64,000 bases of DNA from positions 1 through 64,000 of the forward strand of contig NZ_JAAGLU010000036.1 of the NCBI RefSeq assembly GCF_010550245.1, given 5' to 3'. The notes below the pieces were generated by a model, which had not been told where the DNA came from, did not search any database, and saw nothing but the letters and a program-made list of their open reading frames with translations. Shown here piece by piece: positions 36,192 to 45,945 of this stretch. Position numbers and translations under genes: made by a program. Position 1 is the first letter of the stretch, and each line of letters starts with the position of its first letter. The stretch is from Streptomyces sp. SID12501 (GTDB lineage Bacteria > Actinomycetota > Actinomycetes > Streptomycetales > Streptomycetaceae).

Positions 36192-37178
36192 CTAGGGTGT
36201 CGCCGTCCCCGCTTCCGGATGCAGACGCACCCAGCCCTCCCACGCCGAGGTGATCATGTCCTGGACGTCGTGCTTCGCCTTCCAGGCCAGCTCCGTGGCG
36301 ATGCGGTCGGCCGAGGCCACGACCCTCGCCGGGTCGCCCGGGCGGCGCGGGGCCACGGCCGGGGGCAGGGTGTGGCCCGTGACGTCGTTCACGCGGTCGA
36401 TCATCTCGCGGACCGAAACGCCTTCCCCCCGGCCGATGTTGAGGGTGAGTTCGCGACCCGGTGTCGCCCCAAGTGCCCGGGCCGTCGCCACATGGGCCTC
36501 CGCCAGGTCCATCACGTGGATGTAGTCCCGTACGCAGGTGCCGTCCGGGGTCGGGTAGTCGTCGCCGAAGACGCGCGGGGGTTCATGGGCCGTCAGGCGT
36601 TCGAAGATCATGGGGATGATGTTGAAGACGCCCACGTCCGCGAGCTCCGGCGCCGCCGCGCCCGCCACGTTGAAGTAGCGCAGGGAGGCGGTGGAAAGTC
36701 CCGTCGCCCGGCCCGTCGCGCGGACCAGCCACTCGCCCGCCAGCTTCGTCTCGCCGTACGGGCTCATCGGTGCGCACGGCGTGTCCTCCGTCACCAGGTC
36801 GACATCCGGCATGCCGTACACCGCCGCCGAGGACGAGAACACGAAGGACGGCACCCGGGCCTCCGTGACCGCGTCCAGCAGGACGCGCAGCCCCTCCACG
36901 TTCTCCCGGTAGTAGTGCAGGGGGCGGTCCACCGACTCGCCCACCTGTTTCTTCGCCGCCAGATGGACCACGCCCGTGACCTCGTGGTCCCGCAGGGCAC
37001 GCGCCACCCGCTCGGCGTCCAGGGTCGAGCCGACCACCAGCGGTACGCCGTCCGGCACGCGCTCGGCGATTCCGGTGGACAGGTCGTCGTACACCACAGT
37101 TCGTTCGCCCGCTTCGGTCATCGCGCGCACGACGTGCGCCCCGATGTAGCCGGCGCCGCCGGTGATCAGCCAGGTCAT
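36192..37178 (-). CDS. galE: UDP-glucose 4-epimerase
   Basis: This 328-aa short-chain dehydrogenase interconverts UDP-glucose and UDP-galactose. The NAD-binding motif GGAGYIGAH lies near residues 7-15, with the catalytic Ser in SSSAAVYG, YGETK (YxxxK) near 148-152, and the substrate region RYFNVAGA. The tail GTCVRDYIHVMDLAEAHV is typical of GalE. It probably supplies UDP-galactose for the nearby surface glycan genes. It lies 67 bp downstream of the GT87 gene on the same strand and may share its transcript. Confidence 0.93.
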   Translation of the reverse strand: MTWLITGGAGYIGAHVVRAMTEAGERTVVYDDLSTGIAERVPDGVPLVVGSTLDAERVARALRDHEVTGVVHLAAKKQVGESVDRPLHYYRENVEGLRVLLDAVTEARVPSFVFSSSAAVYGMPDVDLVTEDTPCAPMSPYGETKLAGEWLVRATGRATGLSTASLRYFNVAGAAAPELADVGVFNIIPMIFERLTAHEPPRVFGDDYPTPDGTCVRDYIHVMDLAEAHVATARALGATPGRELTLNIGRGEGVSVREMIDRVNDVTGHTLPPAVAPRRPGDPARVVASADRIATELAWKAKHDVQDMITSAWEGWVRLHPEAGTATP

Positions 37179-37245
37179 GTGCGGCCGTCCCCTCGTGTGG
37201 TCGGGTGGTCAAGGTGGTCGGTTGAACTTTGTCAGCTAACTCCCG

Positions 37246-38505
37246 TTAAGGCGCACTAAGTTCCCGCTCGGGGAGCGGACGGACGAGAGAGGCGGTCGGA
37301 AACGGAACCACGGCCGGGCGGGCCGAGCGCCACAGCCGTACGAAGGACAGGATCGCCGCCGCGGCCAGCAGACCGTTGCGTACGACCATCACCGTCACGC
37401 CCGTCCAGGTGCACTGAATGACCTCGGCGTACATGACCGGGTAGTCGACGCTGCTCACCGCGGCCGCCGCCAGCAGCAGCCACGCCACCGGGCGCTGGCT
37501 GGTGTACCGCGAGGTCAGGCACACGGCGGCCAGTCCGAGCAGCCAGACCATGTACTGCGGGCTGATCACCCGGCTGGTGACCGTGAAGAGGAGTACGGCG
37601 GTCAGCGCCGCGTCGAACGGTGTCGCCTCCGTCCAGTGCCGGGCCCGCACCCGCCACAGCAGCAGAAGCCCGAACGCCACGGCTGTCAGGGCGAGGGAGA
37701 GTGCCGCCACGGCCGAGACGTACGGGCCCACGAACTCCATCGCGCCGTACTGGTAGCGCACGCGCCCCTCCCACCCGGCGCGCGTCGCGAGGGAGAGCGC
37801 GGTACCGCCGAACGACTCGATCTGTACGCCCCGCCCGCCCTGCTGGCGCAGGAAGGAGAACGGGTTGCTGAAGGTCACTGCCAGGAGCGCCAGCGCGGCC
37901 GTCGCCGTGACCGTCGCGGATGTCCACGCCGACCGGGTCGTACGGCCCCTCGGCATGCCCAGCAGCACCAGCGCGGGCCAGACCTTCACCAGGGCGCCCA
38001 GCGCCGCGAACGCGCCGCACGCGCGCGGGGAGCGCGACAACGTCAACAGGGAGATGACGGCGAACGCCGTGACCTGCACGTCGTAGCGCGCGAGCGGCAC
38101 CTGGAGGAGGAGGGGCAGGCCGGCCGTCCAGTACACGGCACCGCGCAGGGAACGGCCCAGGCGGCTCCCCGCGCGCGTGAGGGCCAGCAGGATCAGGACG
38201 TCGGCGGCGAGCGTGAGCGCCACGAACGCCTCGAAATACGTCAGCGTCGGCAGCAGCGCGGGCGACAACAGCACCGGGCCCGCGCCCGGTGGGTACTGCC
38301 ACAGCCTGTCGTCCGCCGGGAACGTGCCCTGCGTGAGGACGCCGTACCAGCGGAAGTACAGCCGCTGCACCTCACGCGCCACCCCGCCGCCGCCGAGCAG
38401 CGGGATGTCGTCGTGGACCAGCAGCCACAGCATCAGGGCCCGGGAGGCGGCCCAGCCGAGGGCGAGGGTGAGGAGGCGGGCGGTGGGGGTGGTGGGTCTC
38501 GTCAC
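37246..38505 (-). CDS. Polytopic glycosyltransferase, GT87/DUF2029-like
   Basis: This 419-aa integral membrane protein has about ten hydrophobic segments and motifs of the polyprenyl-phosphate-mannose-dependent GT87 family: an early WYGVLTQGTFPADDRLWQYPPGAG loop (acidic catalytic loop), FAALGALVKVWPALVLLG, and VISPQYMVWLLGLA. Such enzymes act on the outer membrane face with lipid-linked sugar donors. It is divergent from the GT39-like gene, which shares this architecture. The acceptor is unknown. Confidence 0.85.
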   Translation of the reverse strand: MTRPTTPTARLLTLALGWAASRALMLWLLVHDDIPLLGGGGVAREVQRLYFRWYGVLTQGTFPADDRLWQYPPGAGPVLLSPALLPTLTYFEAFVALTLAADVLILLALTRAGSRLGRSLRGAVYWTAGLPLLLQVPLARYDVQVTAFAVISLLTLSRSPRACGAFAALGALVKVWPALVLLGMPRGRTTRSAWTSATVTATAALALLAVTFSNPFSFLRQQGGRGVQIESFGGTALSLATRAGWEGRVRYQYGAMEFVGPYVSAVAALSLALTAVAFGLLLLWRVRARHWTEATPFDAALTAVLLFTVTSRVISPQYMVWLLGLAAVCLTSRYTSQRPVAWLLLAAAAVSSVDYPVMYAEVIQCTWTGVTVMVVRNGLLAAAAILSFVRLWRSARPAVVPFPTASLVRPLPERELSAP

Positions 38506-38595
38506 GGCGGGATCGTAAGCCGCGCCAATGCCACATTCACGTCAATTCACCATCAATTGCCAACAAAGATTGTCTAATCGCACAAAATCAGGCCC

Positions 38596-40479
38596 GTGAT
38601 CAACAGGCCGATGAACAAGGAGATGAACAAGAAGACAGCCGCCGTCGCGGTCCCCGTGATCCCCATGGCCGTCATGCTGGTGATCGGCTGCTGGGGTCTC
38701 GACCGGGGCGGCATATGGCGTGACGAGGCGGCCACCTTCCAGGTCGCGCGGCGCACGGTGCCGCAGATCTGGCGGCTGCTGCACCAGGTCGACGCCGTGC
38801 ACGGCCTGTATTACCTGCTCATGCGGCCCGTCCTCGCCGTCCACCCCGGCGAGGTCCTCCTGCGGCTGCCGTCCGTCCTCGCCGCGGTCGCGACCGCGGG
38901 CCTCGTCGCGGCTCTCGGCGCCCGCCTCACCCGCCCGCGCGTCGGACTCTGGGCCGGTCTGCTGTACGCGATCAACCCGATGGTCGGCCACTACGCCCAG
39001 GAGGGCCGGTCGTACGCCATGGTCGCCGCCGGTGCGGCCGGCGCGACGCTGCTGCTCGTGCGGGCGGTCGGGGGCCGCTCCTGGATGCCGTACGGAGTGG
39101 TCGTCACCGTCACCTGCCTCCTCCACGAGTTCGCCGTACTGCTGCTCCTCGCGCACGCGGTGACCCTCGCCCTCTCCCGCGTCCCCCGGCGGGTGTGGGC
39201 GGGCTGGCTCTGCGCGGCAGTCACCGTGGCGCTGGCGCTGCTCCCGCTGGTGCTCCTCTCGCACGCCCAGTCGGCGCAGGTGGCGTGGCTGCGGCCACCC
39301 GGCCAGGACGGCGTGCACCAGCTCGTACGCCAGTTCGCCGGCCCGACGGACGAGGTCCTCGCCCCCTGCCTGATCCTCGTGTACGTGGGGCTGCGCCGCC
39401 CCTGGCCCGAGCGCCCCGGCCGCGGCCTGCCCCTCCCGGCCGTGGCCCTCCCCCTGCTCGTCGTACCGCCCGCGATCCTCATGACCGTCTCCCAGTGGTC
39501 GCCGCTCTACGACGCCCGGTACGTCCTGTACGCCCTCGCCGGCGCCCCTCTTCTCGCCGCCGCCGGGGCCGACCGCATCGCGCGGGCCGTGCCGCGACTG
39601 CCCCGCGCGACCGTCACCGCGGCCGGGGTGCTCGCCGTGGCCCTTGTCTGCGCGCACCAGCTGCCGCTGCTCCGGCAGGACCGTTCCATGGCCCAGCGGG
39701 GCGGCGACAACCTCGCCGTCGCCTCCGCGCTGGCGTCCCGTGAACTGCGCCCCGGCGACCCGGTGCTGTTCCTGCCGGCCATCGGGCGGCGCTCGGCACT
39801 GGCGTACCCGAAGGGATTCCGCGGCACCCGTGACGTGGCCCTCGCCGAGTCCGCGCGCACGTCCGGCACGCTGTACGGCGTCGAGACGGACCCGGCCACG
39901 CTACGGCGGCAACTGGCGGGACTGGATCATGTGTGGCTGGTCGCCGAGCCGTACGCCCTGCGCCCGTCCTGGCGCCCGGCCGACCCGACCGAGCGGGCCA
40001 AACTGGCGGTGGTGGGGGAGCAGTTCGAGCCGAGACGGGAGTTCAGGGGCAGTGGCGTGACCCTGCGACTCTATGAACGCAGGCCCGTGACAGCGCCCCG
40101 ACAGGGCCGCGCCCCAAAGGGGCGCGGGGCGGTATTGATATGCGGCTCCGCCGCGTGGGCGCGACCGGCCACGACGGCGCGGCAGCCGACCGACGCACCT
40201 CAGCACTTTGTGGCACAGGCACAGGCGCAGGCACAGCGCCTACGCGTCAAGCGCCGCCGCGTCCAGAGCGACAGTGAGCTCGTCGAGACGAGCCCGCAGT
40301 GCCCGGATCTCGTCCACGTCGAAGCTGGTCGCCGCGAGGATCCGAGGCGGCACCCGAACCGCCCGCTCGCGCAGCGCGAGGCCCTCCTCGGTCACCCGGA
40401 CCTCCACCGACCGCTCGTCCCGGGTGCTGCGCTCGCGCCGGACGAGACCGGCCGTCTCCAGCCGTTTGAGCAGCGGTGA
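38596..40479 (+). CDS. GT39/ArnT-like membrane glycosyltransferase with repeat-derived C-terminus
   Basis: This is a 627-aa frame. The first ~495 residues look native: an N-terminal helix, the catalytic-type loop GIWRDEAATFQVARR (an acidic pair after TM1 as in GT39/GT83), about ten helices, and a soluble end at RLYERRP. Beyond about codon 495 the frame enters a dispersed intergenic repeat (40096-40200) and then reads antisense through ohrR to a stop at 40477. The last ~130 residues (QAQAQAQRLRV and so on) are not protein-like, so the stop was probably lost through repeat insertion. GTG 38596 or ATG 38611/38623 may start it. Confidence 0.75.
   Translation: MINRPMNKEMNKKTAAVAVPVIPMAVMLVIGCWGLDRGGIWRDEAATFQVARRTVPQIWRLLHQVDAVHGLYYLLMRPVLAVHPGEVLLRLPSVLAAVATAGLVAALGARLTRPRVGLWAGLLYAINPMVGHYAQEGRSYAMVAAGAAGATLLLVRAVGGRSWMPYGVVVTVTCLLHEFAVLLLLAHAVTLALSRVPRRVWAGWLCAAVTVALALLPLVLLSHAQSAQVAWLRPPGQDGVHQLVRQFAGPTDEVLAPCLILVYVGLRRPWPERPGRGLPLPAVALPLLVVPPAILMTVSQWSPLYDARYVLYALAGAPLLAAAGADRIARAVPRLPRATVTAAGVLAVALVCAHQLPLLRQDRSMAQRGGDNLAVASALASRELRPGDPVLFLPAIGRRSALAYPKGFRGTRDVALAESARTSGTLYGVETDPATLRRQLAGLDHVWLVAEPYALRPSWRPADPTERAKLAVVGEQFEPRREFRGSGVTLRLYERRPVTAPRQGRAPKGRGAVLICGSAAWARPATTARQPTDAPQHFVAQAQAQAQRLRVKRRRVQSDSELVETSPQCPDLVHVEAGRREDPRRHPNRPLAQREALLGHPDLHRPLVPGAALAPDETGRLQPFEQR
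40096..40200. repeat. Dispersed Streptomyces repeat (CCCCAAAGGGG type)
   Basis: The hairpin CGCCCCAAAGGGGCG is followed by a TATTGATATGCGGCTCCGCC tract and a GCGCGACC..CACGACGG segment, a pattern I recognise from other Streptomyces intergenic regions. Here it lies inside the C-terminal end of the GT39-like frame. Confidence 0.65.
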
Positions 40480-40698
40480 CAGTGTTCCGGAGTCGAGGCG
40501 CAGGTGTTCGCCGACCTTCTTCACGGGCAGCTGTCCGTGCTCCCACAGCACGAGCATCACCAGGTACTGCGGGTAGGTGAGCCCGAGGTCCTTGAGGACC
40601 ACGCGGTAGACGCCGTTGAAGGCGCGGGACGCCGCGTTCAGGGAGAAGCAGATCTGCTGGTCGAGACGGAGGTAGTCCTCGGCGGAGGTTGCTGACAT
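40240..40698 (-). CDS. ohrR: Organic peroxide sensor repressor OhrR (MarR family)
   Basis: This 152-aa MarR-type repressor senses organic hydroperoxides through a reactive cysteine, Cys17, in the family motif QQICFSLNAASRAF. The winged helix has LGLTYPQYLVMLVLWEHG, VGEHLRLDSGTLSPLLKRLE and RERSTRDERSVEVRVTEEG. Oxidation releases it from the operator between ohrR and ohr. It is divergent from ohr, as in S. coelicolor. The GT39-like reading frame overlaps its 3' half on the other strand. Confidence 0.95.
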   Translation of the reverse strand: MSATSAEDYLRLDQQICFSLNAASRAFNGVYRVVLKDLGLTYPQYLVMLVLWEHGQLPVKKVGEHLRLDSGTLSPLLKRLETAGLVRRERSTRDERSVEVRVTEEGLALRERAVRVPPRILAATSFDVDEIRALRARLDELTVALDAAALDA

Positions 40699-40734
40699 GC
40701 CTCCACGATACCTCCTTGCCCGTCATCTAGTTGT

Positions 40735-40753
40735 GCACAATTCAATTGTGTGC
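40735..40753. promoter_or_regulatory. OhrR operator
   Basis: The near-palindrome GCACAATT-C-AATTGTGTGC (core ACAATT-C-AATTGT, 40737-40749) is AT-rich in an otherwise GC-rich gap. It matches the known OhrR box type and lies between ohrR (36 bp away) and ohr (about 68 bp away). Confidence 0.8.
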
Positions 40754-40820
40754 TTAAGTTACTTCCACGAGGAACCCCGCAAGGGGCTCCAGGGAAGCTT
40801 TGATGAGAGGGACGGGTTCC

Positions 40821-41223
<403 letters not shown>

Positions 41224-41234
<11 letters not shown>

Positions 41235-43503
41235 TACTACGCGCGCCTTCGGGGCTGGACTGCGGGTGCGGCACGCTCGCGAGGGGTGCGGCGGCGAACA
41301 TGGCCGCCGCCGACGGCACCGGGTGACGCTCGGCGAGCGGAGTGACCGGCGCCCGGCCGGCCGTCCCGCCCAGCACCAGCCGCTGAACGACCCGTTCGGC
41401 GGCTCGCCCGTCGTCGTACGGGCAGAACCGCTCGCGGAACGCCCCCCGCAGCTGCGCGGAGCGTGAACCGCGCCAGTGGCCCGTCGCGAAGATGTCGATC
41501 AGCTCGTCCTCGCTGCGCGCGACCGCGCCCGGCGGGAAGGCGCGCAGGTCGAAGTAGGTGCCACGGGCCGCCTCGTACGCCTCCCAGTCGTCCGAGTGGA
41601 TCACGATCGGCCGGTCCAGGTTGGCGTAGTCGAACATCAGCGACGAGTAGTCGGTGACCAGCGCGTCCGAGGCGAGGCACAGCGACTCGATGTTCGGATG
41701 GTCGGTCACGTCGATGAGCCGGCCCCCGGAAGCGGCCGTCAGCGGGGCATCGTAGAGATGGTGCGCGCGGGCCAGCAGCACGTAGCGCGGGCCGAGTTGG
41801 CGCAGTACGCGTTCCAGGTCCAGGGTGTGGCGGGGGCCGCGCAGATAGTCGCGGTGGGTGGGCGCGTACAGGATCGCGACCGAGCCCTCCGGGATGCCGA
41901 GCGACTCGCGCAGCCGGGTCACGTCCGCCGAAGTGGCCTGCTGGAAGACGTCGTTGCGGGGCTGCCCGGTTTCGAGGGTGGTGTAACCGCCGGGGAAGAC
42001 CCGCTCCCATACGAGGGTCGAGTGGCGGTTGGCCGACAGGCAGTGGTCCCAGGTGTCGACGTCCGCGAGGAGCGCGGTGAAGTCGGTGTCACGGGCGGCG
42101 GCCGGCCGGTCCTGGAGGTCGAGGCCCATACGCTTCAGCGGCGTCCCGGCCTGCGTCCGGATCACCACCTGCCCGGCCCGCTTCACAAACCTCTCGTCCC
42201 AACTCGCGTTGCTCACCAGGTACTTGGAGCGGGCCAACGCCGTCCAGTAGGCGGCGGTGCCCGGCCGTACCCGGGCGGTCGCCGTCGGGAGCGTGTGATG
42301 GTGCTCGGGGTGTGCGACCCACGCCGTCCGCATGCCCGGTACGAAGGAACGGAACGCGGCTTCCAGGGCGCCCGGGTTGCAGCCGTAACCGCGCCCGGAG
42401 TGACTGGTGAAGACGGCCCGGTCGGCGCGCAGCGGCAGCCTCCGCTGGACCCGGTAGTGCAGCCGTAGGGCGGCTGAACGGACGCTGCGCGCAAGGGACT
42501 TGACGAAGAGAGTGGCGTGCCGGCGCAGGGCGGACGCGAGACGCACCACCCGATACGTGCGGTAGCTGCCCGTCCGGACGAGCAGGTGCCGCAGCCGCGC
42601 GTGCAGCGGTACGGCCGCGCCCGGGGTGCGGTAACGGCGGTAGTGGGCCCGGGACCTGCGCAGGAACTCGGCGCGGGCGGTGCGCGGCAGCCGGTCCGGG
42701 CGGGCCAGCACCGCCATCAGCTGGTCGACCATCCGGCGGAACAACACCGGCCGCCAGTGCGCGAGTTCGGGGCGCGCGTCGACGAACGCGAAGACCCGGT
42801 CGTACTGCTCGTGGATGTCGAAGTACCCATGATCGCCATGATCGCTGGGAGGGTTGGTGATCTTCCGCTGCCGGCGGTGGTGGACGCAGACCCGGTCCAG
42901 GGTCGCGACCGACTCGGCGGCCAGCAGCGCCGGGACCGTCCAGGAGGTGTCCGTGTGGGCGCCGGGCGCGAAGGTGAGGCTCTCGCTCTCGACGAACTCC
43001 CGGCGGTACGCCTTGTTCCAGGCCACCAGCGGCAGCTTGAGCAGCAACGGCCGGTCGTCGAGCCTGAAGGGGACGGGACCCTGCTCGGTGAGCTGATGGA
43101 GGAACGGGCTGCGGACCGTTTCGCCGGTCCAGAGGGCGTGCGCGTGGTCGTAGACGACGATGTCCGGGTCGTCCGCCTCCTTGATCCGGTCGGCGATCGA
43201 CCGCAGCGCGTCCGGGGCGAGGGTGTCGTCGCCGTCGACGAAGACGAGATAGTCCCCGGTCGCGTGCTCGATCCCCGCGTTGCGCGCCCCGCCCACCCCG
43301 CCGTTCTCCGGCAGGTGGACGGGTCGCACGCGGGCGTCGCGCGCCGCGAACTCGTCGACGAGCGCACCGCAGGCGTCGGGCGAGCGGTCGTCGACGGCGA
43401 TCACTTCGAGATCCGGATACGACTGGCCGAGCACCGATTCCAGGCACTCCTGCAGATATGCCTGAACCTTGTACGCGGGGACGATGACACTGAACCTGGG
43501 CAA
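41224..43503 (-). CDS. GT2 glycosyltransferase/CDP-glycerol glycerophosphotransferase fusion
   Basis: This 759-aa protein has two domains. Residues ~1-230 are a family 2 glycosyltransferase: FSVIVPAYKVQAYLQECLES, VDDRSPD and VFVDGDDTL (the DxD metal site). Residues ~370-710 are a TagF-like transferase: YGCNPGALEAAF, ILYAPTHRDYLRG, HPNIESLCLASDALVTDYSS and DDWEAYEAARGTYFDL. Such fusions build phosphodiester-linked wall polymers (teichoic or polydiglycosylphosphate type) using sugars and CDP-polyols. It probably supplies the TagGH-like exporter about 9 kb away. The C-terminal 40 residues look disordered and overlap the ohr 3' end. Confidence 0.88.
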
Positions 43504-43668
43504 GGCACATCCATGGGTCGGCGGGTCGGCGCGGGCCTACTGCCCGGGAACGGCCGATGGAGTGACTTGGTTACGCCGATTGCGGCATGTGGGGGACATG
43601 GGCGTTTGGAACCGTAACCTCACGAGTGAGATGCTTATCCGTTTACTTGATCGCGTTACTCGACCGGG

Positions 43669-44586
43669 TCACTTGACCGCGCCCGCCATCACCCCCGACA
43701 CGAACTGCCGCTGGAACGCGAAGAACACAGCCAGCGGAATCACCATCGAGATGAACGCGCCCGGCGCCAGCACCTCGATGTTGCTGCCGAACTGCCGTAC
43801 CTGTGTCTGGAGTGCGACCGTCAGCGGCTCCGACTGCGAGTCGGAGAACACCAGCGCGACCAGCATGTCGTTCCACACCCACAGGAACTGGAAGATCCCC
43901 AGGGACGCGATGGCGGGCGCGGCGAGCGGCATGACGACGGTCGCGAACAGCCTCATCTCGCCCGCGCCGTCCAGCCGGGCCGCCTCCAGCAGCTCGCGCG
44001 GGATCTCCGCGAAGAAGTTCCGCAGCAGGAAGATCGCGAACGGCAGCCCGAACCCCACGTGGAACAGCACCACCCCGATGATCTCGCCGAAGATCCCGAT
44101 CTTCCCGAAGAGATCGGAGAGCGGGATCAGCGCCACCTGCACGGGTACGACGAGCAGGGCGACGACGCCCAGGAACCACCAGTCGCGCCCCTTGAAGTCC
44201 ATCCACGCGAAGGCGTATCCGGCCATCGCGCCGATCATGACGACCAGGAGCGTCGCCGGCACCGTGATCCAGACGGTGTTGAGGAGGGAGCCGGTGACCG
44301 CGTCGTTCTCCAGCAGCGTCCGGTAGCTCTTGGCGGTCAGCTGCCCGGGCGCCGTGAACACCTTCCACCACCCGGAGGCGGAGATGTCCGTCGGGTCGCG
44401 GAACGACGACACGAGCAGCCCGAACGTCGGCACCATCCAGACGAGCGCGACGAGGATGAGGAAGAACCGCATCACGCCGCCCGCGGCTCCGGCGGCCACG
44501 CGGGCGGGGAAGGAGCGCTTGGCACGCACGGGCCGGTCGACGGGTGGATCGAGGGGCCGGTCGATGGCCGGGTCGAGAGCTGTCAC
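43669..44586 (-). CDS. Carbohydrate ABC importer permease, MalG-like
   Basis: This 305-aa inner-membrane permease of the MalFG/CUT1 family has six helices and the EAA loop LLEAARLDGAGEMRLFATVVMPLA (about 200-223). The N-terminus has a Pro/Asp repeat (DRPLDPPVDRPV). The GTG at 44586 is chosen because it overlaps the preceding permease stop as GTGA; the frame upstream is not protein-like. It pairs with the MalF-like protein. No ATPase gene is nearby, so a shared ATPase such as MsiK is likely. Confidence 0.92.
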   Translation of the reverse strand: MTALDPAIDRPLDPPVDRPVRAKRSFPARVAAGAAGGVMRFFLILVALVWMVPTFGLLVSSFRDPTDISASGWWKVFTAPGQLTAKSYRTLLENDAVTGSLLNTVWITVPATLLVVMIGAMAGYAFAWMDFKGRDWWFLGVVALLVVPVQVALIPLSDLFGKIGIFGEIIGVVLFHVGFGLPFAIFLLRNFFAEIPRELLEAARLDGAGEMRLFATVVMPLAAPAIASLGIFQFLWVWNDMLVALVFSDSQSEPLTVALQTQVRQFGSNIEVLAPGAFISMVIPLAVFFAFQRQFVSGVMAGAVK

Positions 44587-45935
44587 CGCTGACGCTCCTT
44601 CCTGAGTCGACGCAGATTGACGAACATCACCGGCAGGACGAGCAGCAGCAGAATGACGCCGATCGCGCTGCCGACGCCGTAGTTGCCGCCTCCGCCGAAC
44701 GACGACAGGAACAACTGGAGCGCGAGGACGTTGGCGTCGTCCTGACTCGGTTGCGGGGCGATGATGTAGACGAGGTCGAACACCTTCATCACGTTGATCA
44801 TCAGCGTGACGAGAACGACGACCAGTACGGGTGCGAGCAGCGGCACGGTGATCCGCCGGAACACCTGCCACTCGTTCGCGCCGTCGACCCGCGCCGCCTC
44901 CAGCAGATTCCGGTCCACGCCCGCGAGCCCCGCCGCGATGAGCACCATCGCGAACCCGGCCCACATCCACGTGTAGCTGCCGATGATCGCCGGGGTGACG
45001 AGGGTGGGCCCGAGCCAGTCGATCCCGCTGTAGGCGGCGGCGAAGTTCGAGCTGGGCAGGCGCAGTTGGGCCCCGTCGGCGTCGGCGGGCAGACTGAAGG
45101 TCCCGTCGGCGCCGCTGGTCGCCGAGGCGACGACCTTCCCGTCCTTCACGGCCTCGACCTTGACCCCCTCCAGCGCCTTCTCACCCGGATCGACCTGCCC
45201 CTTCGTACCGCCACCGCCGAGCTTGAAGTCCAGCCAGACGGTGCCGCTGATCCCGGAACCGGAGGCGCCGGCCGCCTTCGCGTTCTCGGGCGTGCCGGGG
45301 AGCTTGTTGGGCGCGATGCCTACGAGGGGCAGCAGCGCCGGGGTGCCCGGGCTGACGGTTCCGGTGGAGGTGAACGAGCCCCCGCCGGACGCCTTGAGGT
45401 CGCTGGCCTGGGCGTTCGGCCGGGCCTTCGGATAGACGGAGGCGTCCACGAAGGCGTCGTGCACGGACGTCACGACCGCGTTGGCGACACCCTGGTCCGG
45501 GTCCGCCTCGTAGACGAGGCGGAAGATGATGCCCGCCGCGAGCATCGAGATCGCCATCGGCATGAAGACGATCAGCTTGAACGCCGTACCCCAGCGCACC
45601 CGTTCGGTCAGCACCGCGAAGATCAGACCGAGCGCGGTGACGAGGGCGGGCGCGACCGCCACCCAGATCGCCGTGTTGCGTACGGCGGTCAGCGTGGCGT
45701 CGTTCGTGAAGATGTCGCCGTAGTTCTCCAGGCCGACGAAGCCCGAGCCGTCGGCGTCGTACAGGCTGCGCCAGACCGAGTAGCCGATCGGGTAGACGAC
45801 GAGCGAGCCCAGCAGGATCAGGGCGGGCAGCAGGAACAGGCCTGCCACCCACCAGCGGGTACCGGTGACGCTCTTGGCCCTGTCTCTCTTCGGGTCGTGC
45901 GTCGTCGTGTCGTCTGTGTCTGTCTTCGACTCCAT
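44583..45935 (-). CDS. Carbohydrate ABC importer permease, MalF-like, with Cna-B-like insert
   Basis: This is a 450-aa CUT1 permease, much longer than the usual ~300. Helices lie at about 28-52, 88-110 and 119-142, then after residue 313 (TPAIIGSYTWMWAGFAMVLI) to the end. The EAA loop is at 344-367. Residues ~143-312 form an extracytoplasmic insert between TM3 and TM4; within it, 229-298 (SGTVWLDF, GVKVEAVKDGKVVA, SGADGTFSLP) resembles a Cna-B/SdrD-like beta-sandwich. The position equals that of the P2 loop in E. coli MalF. It is co-translated with the MalG-like gene. Confidence 0.9.
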   Translation of the reverse strand: MESKTDTDDTTTHDPKRDRAKSVTGTRWWVAGLFLLPALILLGSLVVYPIGYSVWRSLYDADGSGFVGLENYGDIFTNDATLTAVRNTAIWVAVAPALVTALGLIFAVLTERVRWGTAFKLIVFMPMAISMLAAGIIFRLVYEADPDQGVANAVVTSVHDAFVDASVYPKARPNAQASDLKASGGGSFTSTGTVSPGTPALLPLVGIAPNKLPGTPENAKAAGASGSGISGTVWLDFKLGGGGTKGQVDPGEKALEGVKVEAVKDGKVVASATSGADGTFSLPADADGAQLRLPSSNFAAAYSGIDWLGPTLVTPAIIGSYTWMWAGFAMVLIAAGLAGVDRNLLEAARVDGANEWQVFRRITVPLLAPVLVVVLVTLMINVMKVFDLVYIIAPQPSQDDANVLALQLFLSSFGGGGNYGVGSAIGVILLLLVLPVMFVNLRRLRKERQR

Positions 45936-45945
45936 GGTGGGGCCG

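Noticed and set aside
40240..40479. Glycosyltransferase C-terminus overlapping ohrR as a true conserved domain
   Set aside because: The residues are low-complexity and derive from repeat and antisense sequence; ohrR on the other strand is clearly real.
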